Part shown: positions 16,011 through 24,608 of the stretch, one piece after another | Layout: each line of letters starts with the position of its first letter | Position numbering within the stretch: the first letter of the stretch is position 1 | Source of the DNA: Pyxidicoccus xibeiensis | Lineage (GTDB): Bacteria; Myxococcota; Myxococcia; Myxococcales; Myxococcaceae | Length of the DNA: 64,000 bases | Direction of reading: 5' to 3' | Assembly (NCBI RefSeq): GCF_024198175.1 | Contig: NZ_JAJVKV010000010.1 | Span: forward strand, 248,001-312,000 | Notes under the pieces: model-generated | What the model was told of the DNA's origin: nothing | Databases searched by the model: none | What the model saw: the letters and a program-made list of their open reading frames with translations, nothing else | Position numbers and translations under genes: made by a program

Positions 16011-17029
16011 GGCGTCGGTGTGCCTGACGAGCCCGCGCGCGCATAGGCGCTCGCGACCTGGTCACGCATGTGCCTGACTGCCTGGATGCCGCCGCCGGCG
16101 AGGTAGGACGTCCCCGGGTCCAGGTAGACGACCTGCCCCTTCTGCCAGGCCGAGGTCTGGTGGACCAGCTCGTTGTCCAGCACCTGGCGGGCGCCGCCTC
16201 CTCCCGGCTGGCCCATGGCCGCGTCGCGGTCGATGACGAAGAGCCAGTCGGGGTTCTTCTCGCGGATGAACTCCGAGCCGATGACCTCGCCGTGCAGCGA
16301 CGGGTTGAGCCCCTCGGCGGCAACGGGGATGCCGAAGTCGTCGTGGATGACGCCGAAGCGCGAGCCCGGGCCATAGGCGCTCATGCGGCCGCCGGTGACG
16401 AGCACCACCAGCCCCCGCCCCCGGCCCGCCGTCGTCTCCTTGAGCGTTGCAATGGACTGGCGCAGCTCCGCCACCAGGGCCTGGGCCTTCGCTTCCTTGC
16501 CGAAGATGCCGGCCAGCAGTTCCGTGTTGGCGACCACCGTGGCCAGGTAGTCCTTCCCGCTCATCGGCAGGTCGACGGTGGGCGCGAGGCGGGAGAGGTT
16601 CGCGTACTTCGCGCTGGAGCGGCCGCCGGTGATGATGAGGTCCGGGCGCGCGGCGTGGATGGCCTCGTAGTCGGGCTCGAACAGCGTCCCCATGCGCAGG
16701 TACTTCGCGTCGCGGTACCGCGCGAGGTGCTCGGGAAACTGGTCCCCCGCGACGCCGAGGACGTCCACCTCCAGGGCCTGGAGGATGTCCAGGGCCACCA
16801 GGTCGAAGGCGATGACCCTTCGGGGATTGAGCGGGACGACGGTGGTGCCCTGGGCATGGGAGACCGTGCGGCCCTCCGCGGCGGCCGGAGGGCTCGCACC
16901 GGCCTGGGCCTCGGGAGCCTCGGGAGCGGAAGGACGCTGGAACTTCACGCCCACCCACACCACGGCCAGCACGACGAGGGCGGAGAGAATCGCGACGAGA
17001 GGAAGGGAACGACGGTCAGGTCTGCTCAC
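16007..17029 (-). CDS. Periplasmic siderophore-binding protein, membrane-anchored
   Basis: 340 residues. An N-terminal anchor (residues 10-28, LPLVAILSALVVLAVVWVGV) has no lipobox Cys, so it is held by an uncleaved or signal-peptidase-I helix instead of lipid. A Pro/Ala linker follows, then a FepB/YclQ-type helical-backbone binding fold: RRVIAFDLVALDILQALEVDVLG, PDLIITGGRSS, LAPTVDLP and a C-terminal YLDPGTSYLAGGG lobe. The start is GTG 17029, whose GTGA overlaps the stop of a 27-codon ORF. No convincing ribosome site precedes it, so it may depend on coupling. It delivers the chelate to the two permeases encoded downstream. Confidence 0.88.
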   Translation of the reverse strand: MSRPDRRSLPLVAILSALVVLAVVWVGVKFQRPSAPEAPEAQAGASPPAAAEGRTVSHAQGTTVVPLNPRRVIAFDLVALDILQALEVDVLGVAGDQFPEHLARYRDAKYLRMGTLFEPDYEAIHAARPDLIITGGRSSAKYANLSRLAPTVDLPMSGKDYLATVVANTELLAGIFGKEAKAQALVAELRQSIATLKETTAGRGRGLVVLVTGGRMSAYGPGSRFGVIHDDFGIPVAAEGLNPSLHGEVIGSEFIREKNPDWLFVIDRDAAMGQPGGGGARQVLDNELVHQTSAWQKGQVVYLDPGTSYLAGGGIQAVRHMRDQVASAYARAGSSGTPTP

Positions 17030-17109
17030 GGTTTCGTCCAGCCGAGGCTCACGGTGAAGTCGAAGCGCTCCTGCGCGGGGCAGGGCACAATTTCGATTCT
17101 GCGAATCAT
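17026..17109 (-). CDS. 27-codon ORF coupled to the siderophore operon (possible leaderless leader peptide)
   Basis: ATG 17109 opens MIRRIEIVPCPAQERFDF and closes at 17026-17028, with a GTGA overlap onto the binding-protein start. The ATG lies about two bases from the start point predicted by the -10 box at 17118-17123, so the message would be leaderless. The tail (FDFTVSLGWTKP) has the alternating pattern of an outer-membrane barrel strand. It could instead be the last strand of a deleted TonB receptor. Both readings are inference. Confidence 0.4.
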   Translation of the reverse strand: MIRRIEIVPCPAQERFDFTVSLGWTKP

Positions 17110-17145
17110 TCTCACGCCATATAGACCATGTGTCCGCCCCGTCAA
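17095..17145 (-). promoter_or_regulatory. Sigma-70-like promoter with Fur box, siderophore operon
   Basis: On the minus strand: -35 TTGACG (17145-17140), a 16-base spacer, and -10 TATATG (17123-17118). Immediately downstream is a 19-base element at 17113-17095 (plus strand GATTCTGCGAATCATTCTC) that matches 14 of 19 positions of the Fur consensus GATAATGATAATCATTATC. It overlaps the expected transcription start. Repression by iron-loaded Fur is the natural reading for the siderophore importer that follows. Confidence 0.68.
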
Positions 17146-17262
17146 AGCCTGGAGTGCGCTTCCGTGAGGGCCGGAAAGCCCGCGAAGGCTGGGGCAGCCG
17201 GGCATTGCGTCCGGCGACAGGCGCACCTGCTCCCCGTCCCCTTCCTGCTCTATGCTCCGGAC

Positions 17263-17358
17263 ATGGGTCAGCCCACGACGGACGTCATCATCCAATACGG
17301 GAGCGGCCCGGACGCGCTCGCCGGGGAAGTCTCCGGCAAGGTGGGCCAGAAGGCCTGA
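17263..17358 (+). pseudogene. Internally deleted duplicate of the small ternary-system gene
   Basis: An open frame of 31 codons, from MGQPTTDVIIQY to GEVSGKVGQKA, made of the two ends of the 88-aa gene at 9043-9309 with the middle missing. DNA 17281-17318 matches 9094-9131 (38 bases, about six differences). DNA 17326-17358 matches 9277-9309 (33 bases, four differences). It lies four bases before the start of the 1091-aa gene, the place the intact copy would occupy in an unbroken operon. It may still be translated and serve as a coupling leader. Confidence 0.72.
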
Positions 17359-17362
17359 TGTG

Positions 17363-20300
17363 ATGTCCACGCTCGTCTTCCCCAGCGAGGAAGCGCTGCG
17401 GCTCGCGCTCACCTCCGGTCTCGTCCCTCCTGAAGTGCAGTCCGCGCCGGCGCGCTACCGCCGCACCGCGGAGGGTGTGCTCCACGTCACTCCTGGCGTG
17501 GCCCTCGGGAAGGCCGCGCGCGAGGCGCTGACGTCGTTCGGCGTCAGCGCCCAGGACGCGGAGGCCTCCACGCCGGTGCTCTGCTGGGCGGAGCTGATTG
17601 CCCCGCGCCGCGTGCCGCTCGACGCCGCGCCCGTGGGGCCGGTGCTCTTCCTGCCCTCGGACGCGAAGGCGCTGCTGCCGCTGGCGGGGGAGATGCTGCG
17701 CCTGGGGTGCGACCGGCAGGAGGTGTGTACCGCGGGCGGAGGCAAGGGCCACCCGGACGCGCGGCGGGCGCTGCTGCGCGCGGTGGCGCCGCCCTACTTC
17801 ACGCTCACCGGCGCGCTGGACCGCACGGGTGGCCTGCGCGCCTTCGTGCCCGCGGTGCCGGGACAGCACTCGGTCTGGGTGGAGCTGGGACACACGCACC
17901 CGCTCGCGCGCACGCTCCAGCCCGCGCCGGGCTCGCTGCTCCTCATCCCCGGCGACGGGCGGTGGCTGACGGCGCCGGACGGGCCGTGGACGGACCTCTA
18001 CCAGCTCACCGACCTGCGCCTGCCCGAGCCGGCGGAGGACTGGACGCCCCGTGCCGCGCAAGGACGCCTCGCGGTGCCGCTGCGGCTCACCCGCGCGGCC
18101 CGCACCGAGCCCGCGAGCCTCTGGGTGCTGCGCGACAACGCGCTGGCGCAGGTGGAGTCGCTGGTGCACACGCTGCCGGAGGCGCTGCTGGCGCAGCTGC
18201 GCTTCGCCGTGGCCGGCCCACCGGAGTCGCCGTGCATCGTCCTCCGCGCGCGGGCCGGCAGGGAGCGGCCTCCCGAGCTGGGCCTGTCCGGCATGTCCTA
18301 CGCGCCGCTGCCACAGCTCACGGACCTCTACCTGCCCTGCGACGGGCTGCTGGAGCCGCCCGTGCGCCGCGACAGGCTGCGCGCGCTGCTGGTGCCGAAG
18401 GCCGACACCGTCACCTGGCTGCACCCCACGGGCGGCGGAGGCTTCCGCGCCGAGCGCCTGCCCGAGTCGGCCTTCCAGCCGCTCGACGCCTGGGTGGACT
18501 ACGTGGTGGACACCGGCGCCGCCGCGCTGGAGCCGTGGGTGCGCGGTGCAACCTTCGACTTCGACGCCTTCGAGGCCGCCGGAGGCGAGTGGTTGACCTC
18601 GCCCCAGCCCAAGACCGAGCCGGAGGACGACGAGAAGGAGTCTCGGACGCGCCGCTCCCGTCGCTTGGTGGCCACCCCGGCCACGCCGCCTCCGACGCCG
18701 ACGGCGGCGCCCTCGGCGCGCGCCCCCCAGGCCTCGACCTCGCGCGCGCGGCTGGCCCCGCTCACGCCCGCGCAGCTCGGCGCCGCCGAGCAGGAGCTGG
18801 CCACGCTGGAGAAGTCCTTCCTCGCGCTGGATGCGCCAGCGGACGCGCCCGAGCGGCGGCAGCTCTGGGTGCGTCTGGCAGAGCTGAATGGACGGCTGGG
18901 GCGCAGGCGCGACGCGGGCCTGTGCTGGACGCGGGCCCTGTGGGACGCGGCGGGCAGCGACGCCACCGAGCTGGCCGAGCGCTGGGCCGAGGCCGAGTCG
19001 GACGGCGCGCCCTCCCCCGCCGAGCTGCTGGCCCGTGCGACACCGTCCGGTGACGAGGTGCGGGCGCTCGCGAGCCACCTGGTGCGGGCGGTGCTGGTGC
19101 CCGGCGGCGCGGCGCCCGGCGACGTGCCTTCGCTCCAGCGCTGGCTGGACCGGCACGACGCGGGGCTGGACGTGCGCTCGCTGTGGCTGGCGCGGGCCTC
19201 GCTGGACCGGCTCGCGGGAGGAGACCCGCTGGGCCTCGCACGCGCGGGGGACCGGCTGCTGGGCATGCTCCAGCGCGGCCTGTCCCTGGCGCGCGACGTG
19301 CCCGGATTCCTCCGCGCCGGCACGGACGCGGCCCATGCGCCGCGCCTCGTGGGGCAGCTGGAGGCCCTGCTGGAGCGCTTCGAGACCACGACGCGCCGCC
19401 GCTCGTCCATCGAGGCCCCGCCCGCCCTCACCCAGGCCTATGTGCGCTTCGTCTTCGCCTGCGGCCTGGCACGGCTGGGACAGGCGGACCGGGCGCGCGC
19501 GCTGGCGGCCGCCGCGGCGGGGGCACTCGACGCGCGGGAGCCCATCCACGGCTTCCTCTCGCGGGCCTACGGCGCGCGCGTGGCGCAGGCGCTGGAGGGG
19601 CAGCCGCCGGAGACGCCGCTGCCACCGGACATCGCCGCCGAGCTGAACCTGCTGAACACCTTCCAGCGCTACAAGGTGGACCGGCTGCGGCAGTCGTCCG
19701 CGCTGCTGGAGCCCAGCGAGCGGCTGGACCCGGCGCGCGCCTTCGGACGCGGCTCGCTCGACTTGCGCGGCGAGGAGTTCGCGGCGCTGCGGGATATAAA
19801 GGATGCGGGCCAGGTGGCCGCCCAGGTCGAGGCGCTCACGGCGAAGGCCACTGCCCCGAAGCTGGCCGCGCTCGAGCGGCAGCGGCTCCTGGGAGGCCTG
19901 CTGGACACGCTCCCGCGCCTGCCCCCGGCGCGCGCGCTGCCGCTGCTGGACCGGCTGATGGGAGCCTCCATGGAGGGAATCTCCGTCGAGGCGCAGGGGC
20001 GCCTGCTCGGCGACGCGCTCACCCTCACGGCCCACTTCGGAAGGGCGGACCGGGCGACGGCGCTGGCGGGCCGGCTGCGGAAGGTGGTCGCGGCGCTCCC
20101 GCCGGACTCCCCAGCCTGGGGCCATGGCTTCCTCGTGATGAGCCTGCGCGGGCTGCGCCGGGTGGGCCTGTCGCGCGAGGCCGCCGAGCTGGTGGAGACG
20201 GCGCGGGGACTGGTCTCCCGGCCCAAGACGCCGCTGCCGGTGCAGCTGAGCGTGGCCGCGGGGCTGGCGATGCTGGGCCGCGCGAGCGAGGCCGGGGCGG

Positions 20301-20638
20301 TGTTCGAGAAGGCCTTCGACACGCTCATCGCGGCGAAGGGCTCCCTGGCCGAGCGGCTGGCGCTGACGCGGAGCCTGGCGAGCGCGCTGGCGTACGCGCC
20401 CGTGGACACCGCCCTGCCGGAGCTGGCGCGCCTGTCGGAGGGACTGCCCTCGGTGACGGACAGCTACAACACCAACAGCCACTTCTGTCTCTCCGTGGTG
20501 GAGCTGGCGGACGCGCTCGTGCTGGGCCACGTGGAAGTGGCGCAGGGCACGGGTGAGCGCACGCGGAGCTGGCTGGACGAGGACGAATTCCTGGTGCGAC
20601 GGCGCATCCATCGGGAGCTGGAGGAGCGCACATCATGA
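17363..20638 (+). CDS. Large ternary-system protein with helical-repeat C-terminal half
   Basis: 1091 residues from ATG 17363. The N-terminal 400 residues are an alpha/beta region with no motif I can name (starts MSTLVFPSEEALRLALTSGLVPPEVQ). A Pro/Thr/Ala-rich linker follows (about 430-470, TPATPPPTPTAAPSARAPQ). Residues 480-1080 are TPR-like helical repeats (RRQLWVRLAELNGRLGRRRDAGLCW, then ALAYAPVDTALPELARL). No signal peptide or TM segment is present. It overlaps the MoxR gene by ATGA. From memory it resembles the large adaptor found beside MoxR-vWA pairs in bacterial ternary systems. A scaffold that selects or presents clients to the AAA rings is a plausible guess. Confidence 0.72.
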   Translation: MSTLVFPSEEALRLALTSGLVPPEVQSAPARYRRTAEGVLHVTPGVALGKAAREALTSFGVSAQDAEASTPVLCWAELIAPRRVPLDAAPVGPVLFLPSDAKALLPLAGEMLRLGCDRQEVCTAGGGKGHPDARRALLRAVAPPYFTLTGALDRTGGLRAFVPAVPGQHSVWVELGHTHPLARTLQPAPGSLLLIPGDGRWLTAPDGPWTDLYQLTDLRLPEPAEDWTPRAAQGRLAVPLRLTRAARTEPASLWVLRDNALAQVESLVHTLPEALLAQLRFAVAGPPESPCIVLRARAGRERPPELGLSGMSYAPLPQLTDLYLPCDGLLEPPVRRDRLRALLVPKADTVTWLHPTGGGGFRAERLPESAFQPLDAWVDYVVDTGAAALEPWVRGATFDFDAFEAAGGEWLTSPQPKTEPEDDEKESRTRRSRRLVATPATPPPTPTAAPSARAPQASTSRARLAPLTPAQLGAAEQELATLEKSFLALDAPADAPERRQLWVRLAELNGRLGRRRDAGLCWTRALWDAAGSDATELAERWAEAESDGAPSPAELLARATPSGDEVRALASHLVRAVLVPGGAAPGDVPSLQRWLDRHDAGLDVRSLWLARASLDRLAGGDPLGLARAGDRLLGMLQRGLSLARDVPGFLRAGTDAAHAPRLVGQLEALLERFETTTRRRSSIEAPPALTQAYVRFVFACGLARLGQADRARALAAAAAGALDAREPIHGFLSRAYGARVAQALEGQPPETPLPPDIAAELNLLNTFQRYKVDRLRQSSALLEPSERLDPARAFGRGSLDLRGEEFAALRDIKDAGQVAAQVEALTAKATAPKLAALERQRLLGGLLDTLPRLPPARALPLLDRLMGASMEGISVEAQGRLLGDALTLTAHFGRADRATALAGRLRKVVAALPPDSPAWGHGFLVMSLRGLRRVGLSREAAELVETARGLVSRPKTPLPVQLSVAAGLAMLGRASEAGAVFEKAFDTLIAAKGSLAERLALTRSLASALAYAPVDTALPELARLSEGLPSVTDSYNTNSHFCLSVVELADALVLGHVEVAQGTGERTRSWLDEDEFLVRRRIHRELEERTS

Positions 20639-21681
20639 CCAGCATTCCCCGGCGCGAGGGCACCGCCGCCGACCCCATCGGCGAGCTGACCTTCGACGCC
20701 CTCTCCCGCGAGGCCCACGCCCTGCGCGAGCGGCTGAACCGCTTCCGGCTGGCGCTGGGCCGGCACTTCGTGGGCAAGCAGACCCTGGTGGACCTGATGA
20801 CGGTGGCGGCGGTGGCCCAGGAGCCGCTGCTGCTCGTGGGCCCTCCGGGCACGGCGAAGTCGGACCTGGTGCTGAAGTTCCGGGAAGCGCTGCGCATCCC
20901 CAACGAGGACTACTTCGAGTACCTCCTGACGCGCTTCACCGAGCCGTCGGAGGTGCTGGGCCCCATCGACATCAACCTGCTGCGCCAGGGCCGCTACATC
21001 CGCCGCGAGGGCGGCAAGCTGCCCACCGCGCGGCTCGTCTTCCTCGACGAGGTCTTCAAGGCCAGCTCCGCCATCCTCAACGCGCTGCTGACGGTCATCA
21101 ACGAGCGCAAGTTCTACCAGGACGGCGCCCCGCAGCCGGTGCGCCTCAAGGTCCTCTTCGCGGCCACCAACGAGCTGCCCGAGCACGCGGAGCTGGGCGC
21201 GCTGAAGGACCGCTTCTGCCTCAAGGCGGCCTGCCGCCCGGTGCAGGACCAGTACTTCCTGGAGCTGCTGGACTCCGGCCTCGACTCGCAGACGTACCGC
21301 GAGCTGAACCAGAAGCCGTGGGCGGAGGGGCACGCCTCGCTGGACGACGTGCTCAAGGCGCACCGCTACCTGACGCTGATGATGGGGCGGCGCGAGCCGG
21401 GCCCGGACGGGCGCGAGCTGCGCGACAGGGACACCTTCTTCCGGGACGAGCTGCTGCGCGAGTTCCGCCGGGTGGTGCAGACGCTGACGCGCGAGGACGG
21501 CGTCTTCATCAGCGACCGCAAGCTGGTGAAGCTCTACCGCCTGCTGCGCACGCGTGCGTGGATCTTCCACGGCGGCGCGGTGGAGCGGCAGGACCTCCAG
21601 CTCCTCTCCTACCTCGGCGAGAGCCGCGAGGAGATTGATTTGCTGGAGGAGAAGGTGCCCCGGCTGCTGGGCCTCACGTGA
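20635..21681 (+). CDS. MoxR-family AAA+ ATPase
   Basis: 348 residues. Walker A is GPPGTAKS (69-76), Walker B LVFLDEVFK (134-142), sensor-1 FAATNELPE (N179), with an arginine-finger region KDRF. The FVGKQTLVDLMTVAAVAQEPLLLVG entry is typical of MoxR/RavA-type chaperone ATPases, which remodel partner complexes through a vWA protein. Here the vWA-like gene follows eight bases later. It overlaps the upstream gene by ATGA (20635-20638). In the intact ternary arrangement it would work with the FtsH-like protease encoded at 6930-9050. Confidence 0.92.
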   Translation: MTSIPRREGTAADPIGELTFDALSREAHALRERLNRFRLALGRHFVGKQTLVDLMTVAAVAQEPLLLVGPPGTAKSDLVLKFREALRIPNEDYFEYLLTRFTEPSEVLGPIDINLLRQGRYIRREGGKLPTARLVFLDEVFKASSAILNALLTVINERKFYQDGAPQPVRLKVLFAATNELPEHAELGALKDRFCLKAACRPVQDQYFLELLDSGLDSQTYRELNQKPWAEGHASLDDVLKAHRYLTLMMGRREPGPDGRELRDRDTFFRDELLREFRRVVQTLTREDGVFISDRKLVKLYRLLRTRAWIFHGGAVERQDLQLLSYLGESREEIDLLEEKVPRLLGLT

Positions 21682-21688
21682 GCCAGGG

Positions 21689-23152
21689 ATGAGCGCGGAG
21701 CTGCGAGGACCGCGGGACACCGAGCGCTGGCTGTGCGCGGGGCTGTGCCTCGCCCGGCAGGATGGCCCCACGCCCGACGCCCTGACGGCGGCGGTGCCCT
21801 GGCTGCTGGCCACGCTCGCCGAGTCGCCCGCCCTGCCGCCTCCGGCCATGGTCTCCGACCTCGGCCGGCTCGTCTCTGGCGTGGCCCCCTCCCCCGTCCT
21901 GCCCATCCCGGACACCCTGCGCCGGCTGCGCACCGCCGTGCGCGCGTATGACGACCACGTGCTCGCGAGGCTGGCCGCGGAGCCGCACCTGGAGGCCGTC
22001 TCCACCGCCCTCGCCCGCCTGCCCGAGCCGCTCCGTCCCCTGGGCATCGCCTTCCTCGTGTCGCGCGTGCTGGCGCGCCTCGGCTTCACCGGGGGCACGG
22101 CGGTGAACCCCGGCCTCGTGCGGCGGGTGCTGGAGCGTCCCTCCTCCGAGCTGCTCCACGCCGGCTATGCGGCGCTGCGCGAGCCCGGCGCGGGCCCGGC
22201 GCTGGAGCGGCTGGCCGAGGGCTACGAGGCGCTGGCCAGCGGCGCCCGCCGCGCGCAGGCCCTGCTGGGTGACGCGGAGGTCTTCACGCTGGAGAACCTG
22301 GAGCACCTCCAGGGCAAGGGCCAGCGGCTGGCGCTGGAGCAGGCCGTGGAGGCCGCGGAGGCGCTGTCGCGCACGCTGCCTCCGAAGCTCCGCGCCCGGC
22401 CCGCCACCTCCGGCCCCACGCCCACCACGCTGGAGGACGAGGCCTCCTTCCCACAGGGTGGCTTCGCCTCCGTGTCCAACGTGGGCAGCCTGGAGAACCT
22501 CGTCACCTCCGAGCTCGTCTACATGGAGGACGAGCCGGACCTGGACCTGTTCGACGTGCGCTACGTGGAGGGCGAGCTGCTCTACTACACGCGTGACGAG
22601 AGCGTGGCGGTGCGGCGGCGGCACGTGGTGACGTTCGTCCTGCTGCCGGGCCTCGCGGACGCGCGGGTGAAGGACGCCGGCCTGCGCTGGCAGCGCGCCG
22701 TGGTGGCGCTGGGGCTGGTGCTGTGCCTCGTGCGCCGGCTGTCCGCGTGGCTGGGCCATGAGGACCTGCGCTTCCGCGTCGTCTTCCCCCAGGACGCCAC
22801 CGGCGCCCTGCCGCTGGAGGCCGAGCGCGGCCTGTGCGAGCTGCTGCTGCGCGAGTGGCGCGCCCGGGGCACGGCGGAGGTCCTCACCTCGCCCGACCTG
22901 GACACCGTGCTCGCCGGGGCCGCCACCGACACGAAGCGGGCCCGGGTGGACGTCCTCCTCCTCGACGCCAGCCCACCGGGTACCCATGCCGCACTGGAGC
23001 CGGAGGCCCGGGTGGGCCTGCACCTGCTGGACCTGAGCAGACCGGGCCCCCGCGTCGCGCGAGCGGGTGTCGAGCCCCGGGAGGCCCCTTCCGAGTCCCC
23101 ATGGGAGGCCTGGACGGGCGTAACGCTTGAGCTTGCCCGGGGCCTTCTCTAG
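21689..23152 (+). CDS. vWA-like protein of the ternary system (degenerate MIDAS)
   Basis: 487 residues. The N-terminal 290 residues are helical (LPPPAMVSDLGRLVSGV and similar). From about residue 305 the pattern is vWA/Rossmann: strand HVVTFVLLPGLAD, helix LRWQRAVVALGLVLCLVRRLSAWL, strand LRFRVVFPQD, helix, strand RVDVLLLDAS. The metal site DxSxS expected after the first strand is absent (LLPGLAD), so metal-dependent binding is doubtful. The start is ATG 21689, eight bases after the MoxR stop. MoxR and vWA proteins act as pairs. I infer the vWA identity from order and fold pattern, not from a clear motif. Confidence 0.68.
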   Translation: MSAELRGPRDTERWLCAGLCLARQDGPTPDALTAAVPWLLATLAESPALPPPAMVSDLGRLVSGVAPSPVLPIPDTLRRLRTAVRAYDDHVLARLAAEPHLEAVSTALARLPEPLRPLGIAFLVSRVLARLGFTGGTAVNPGLVRRVLERPSSELLHAGYAALREPGAGPALERLAEGYEALASGARRAQALLGDAEVFTLENLEHLQGKGQRLALEQAVEAAEALSRTLPPKLRARPATSGPTPTTLEDEASFPQGGFASVSNVGSLENLVTSELVYMEDEPDLDLFDVRYVEGELLYYTRDESVAVRRRHVVTFVLLPGLADARVKDAGLRWQRAVVALGLVLCLVRRLSAWLGHEDLRFRVVFPQDATGALPLEAERGLCELLLREWRARGTAEVLTSPDLDTVLAGAATDTKRARVDVLLLDASPPGTHAALEPEARVGLHLLDLSRPGPRVARAGVEPREAPSESPWEAWTGVTLELARGLL

Positions 23153-23195
23153 CGTCCGGTCCGGGCGCGCCACTCCGGCGCGCGGAGGTCGCTCC

Positions 23196-24569
23196 ATGCC
23201 GCGGTACGAGTTCAAGGAAGGCAGCTCCAGCAAGTTCTGGGAGATCACCCTCTCGGGCAACACCTTCACCGCGCGTTGGGGCCGCATCGGCACGGATGGG
23301 CAGGAGAAGACGCAGACCTTCGGCTCCCCGGCAGCGGCGCAGAAGGAGTACGACAAGCTCATCCGCGAGAAGGAGAAGAAGGGCTACGAGCTCGCGGGCG
23401 AGGGCGAGGGCGACGACGGCGACTCCGGTGACGACGAGGGGGGAGAGAGCGCCTCCAATCCCGAGCTGGAGGCCGCCATCCTCCAGAACCCGGACAACGC
23501 GGACGCGTACCTCGTCTACGGCGACTGGCTCCAGCGCCAGGGCGACCCGCGCGGCGAGCTCATCGCCCTCCAGCATGCGGCCATGCAGGCCAGCGGTGAC
23601 GAGGCCACGAAGCTCAAGAAGCAGGTCAAGGACCTCCTCAAGAAGCGCCAGGGCACTCTGCTCGGGGACATGGCCGAGAAGCTGGAGGAAGAAGAGCTCA
23701 AGGTGGAGTGGCACCTGGGCTTCATCCGCTCCGCGCGCGTGGGCCAGAAGGACTACGACTCCGACACCGACGTGGCGGAGCTGGTGAAGGAGCTGCTCGC
23801 CCACCCGTCGGCGCGCTTCCTCCGCGAGCTCACCATCGGCATGGCGCACTTCGACGACGAGAACAACTACGGCGACGTCGTCGGGGCACTCACCGAGGCG
23901 CTCACCGACCTGGGGGGCTCGAAGACGCTGCAGAACCTGTTCATCGGCGACTTCGAGTACCCGGACGACACGGAGATCTCCTGGTCGCACCTCACCGACG
24001 TCTCGGCCCTCCTCAAGCAACTCCCGGGCCTGCTCTCGCTGCGGCTGCGTGGCGCCTCGCTGGAGCTGGGCAGCATCGTCCTGCCGGAGCTGCGCGAGTT
24101 CACCGTCGAGACGGGTGGCCTGGCTCTCTCCGCGGTGAAGTCCATCGCCAGTGCGAACTGGCCGAAGCTGGAGCGGCTGGAGGTCTGGTTCGGCAGCGAC
24201 AACTACGGCGGCGAGGGCGGCGTGGAGGACATCCAGCCCATCCTCGACGCCAAGGGGCTGCCCCACCTCAAGCACCTCGGCATCTGCAACTCCGAGTTCA
24301 CCGACGAGCTCGCCAAGGTGCTGCCCCGGTCGAAGCTCCTCCCGCAGCTGGAGGCGCTGGACCTGTCCAAGGGAACGCTGTCCGACGAGGGCGCGCGCAT
24401 CCTGGCGGAGAACGCCTCGGCCTTCGCGCACCTCAAGAGCCTGGACGTCACCGAGAACACGCTCACCGATGAGGGACAGCAGCAGGTGGCGAAGCTGTGC
24501 AAGAACGTGAGCGCGGGCAATCAGCGCGACTACGACGAGGAATACCGCTACGCCGCCGTGGGCGAGTAG
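23196..24569 (+). CDS. WGR / repeat-companion / leucine-rich-repeat protein (STM4015-like), copy 1
   Basis: 457 residues. Residues 1-65 are a WGR domain (KFWEITLSGNTFTARWGRIGTDGQ), an acidic linker follows (GEGEGDDGDSGDDEGGE), then a TIGR02996 repeat-companion segment (NPDNADAYLVYGDWLQRQGDPRGELIALQ). From about 170 to the end are LRR-like repeats (LPHLKHLGICNSEFTDELAKVL, then LEALDLSKGTLSDEGARIL). The LRR part matches the STM4015 family known only from the Salmonella STM4011-4018 locus, as I recall it. The gene starts 43 bp after the vWA-like gene on the same strand. It is a probable protein-protein interaction component with no enzymatic residues. Confidence 0.78.
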   Translation: MPRYEFKEGSSSKFWEITLSGNTFTARWGRIGTDGQEKTQTFGSPAAAQKEYDKLIREKEKKGYELAGEGEGDDGDSGDDEGGESASNPELEAAILQNPDNADAYLVYGDWLQRQGDPRGELIALQHAAMQASGDEATKLKKQVKDLLKKRQGTLLGDMAEKLEEEELKVEWHLGFIRSARVGQKDYDSDTDVAELVKELLAHPSARFLRELTIGMAHFDDENNYGDVVGALTEALTDLGGSKTLQNLFIGDFEYPDDTEISWSHLTDVSALLKQLPGLLSLRLRGASLELGSIVLPELREFTVETGGLALSAVKSIASANWPKLERLEVWFGSDNYGGEGGVEDIQPILDAKGLPHLKHLGICNSEFTDELAKVLPRSKLLPQLEALDLSKGTLSDEGARILAENASAFAHLKSLDVTENTLTDEGQQQVAKLCKNVSAGNQRDYDEEYRYAAVGE

Positions 24570-24608
24570 CCGCACGACACGACCTCGAGACATCAAAAGG
24601 GGGACACC

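Noticed and set aside
17288-20611. Minus-strand open frame of 1107 codons
   Set aside because: Antisense shadow of the 1091-aa ternary-system gene; low-complexity Arg/Gln/Ala composition with no family pattern.
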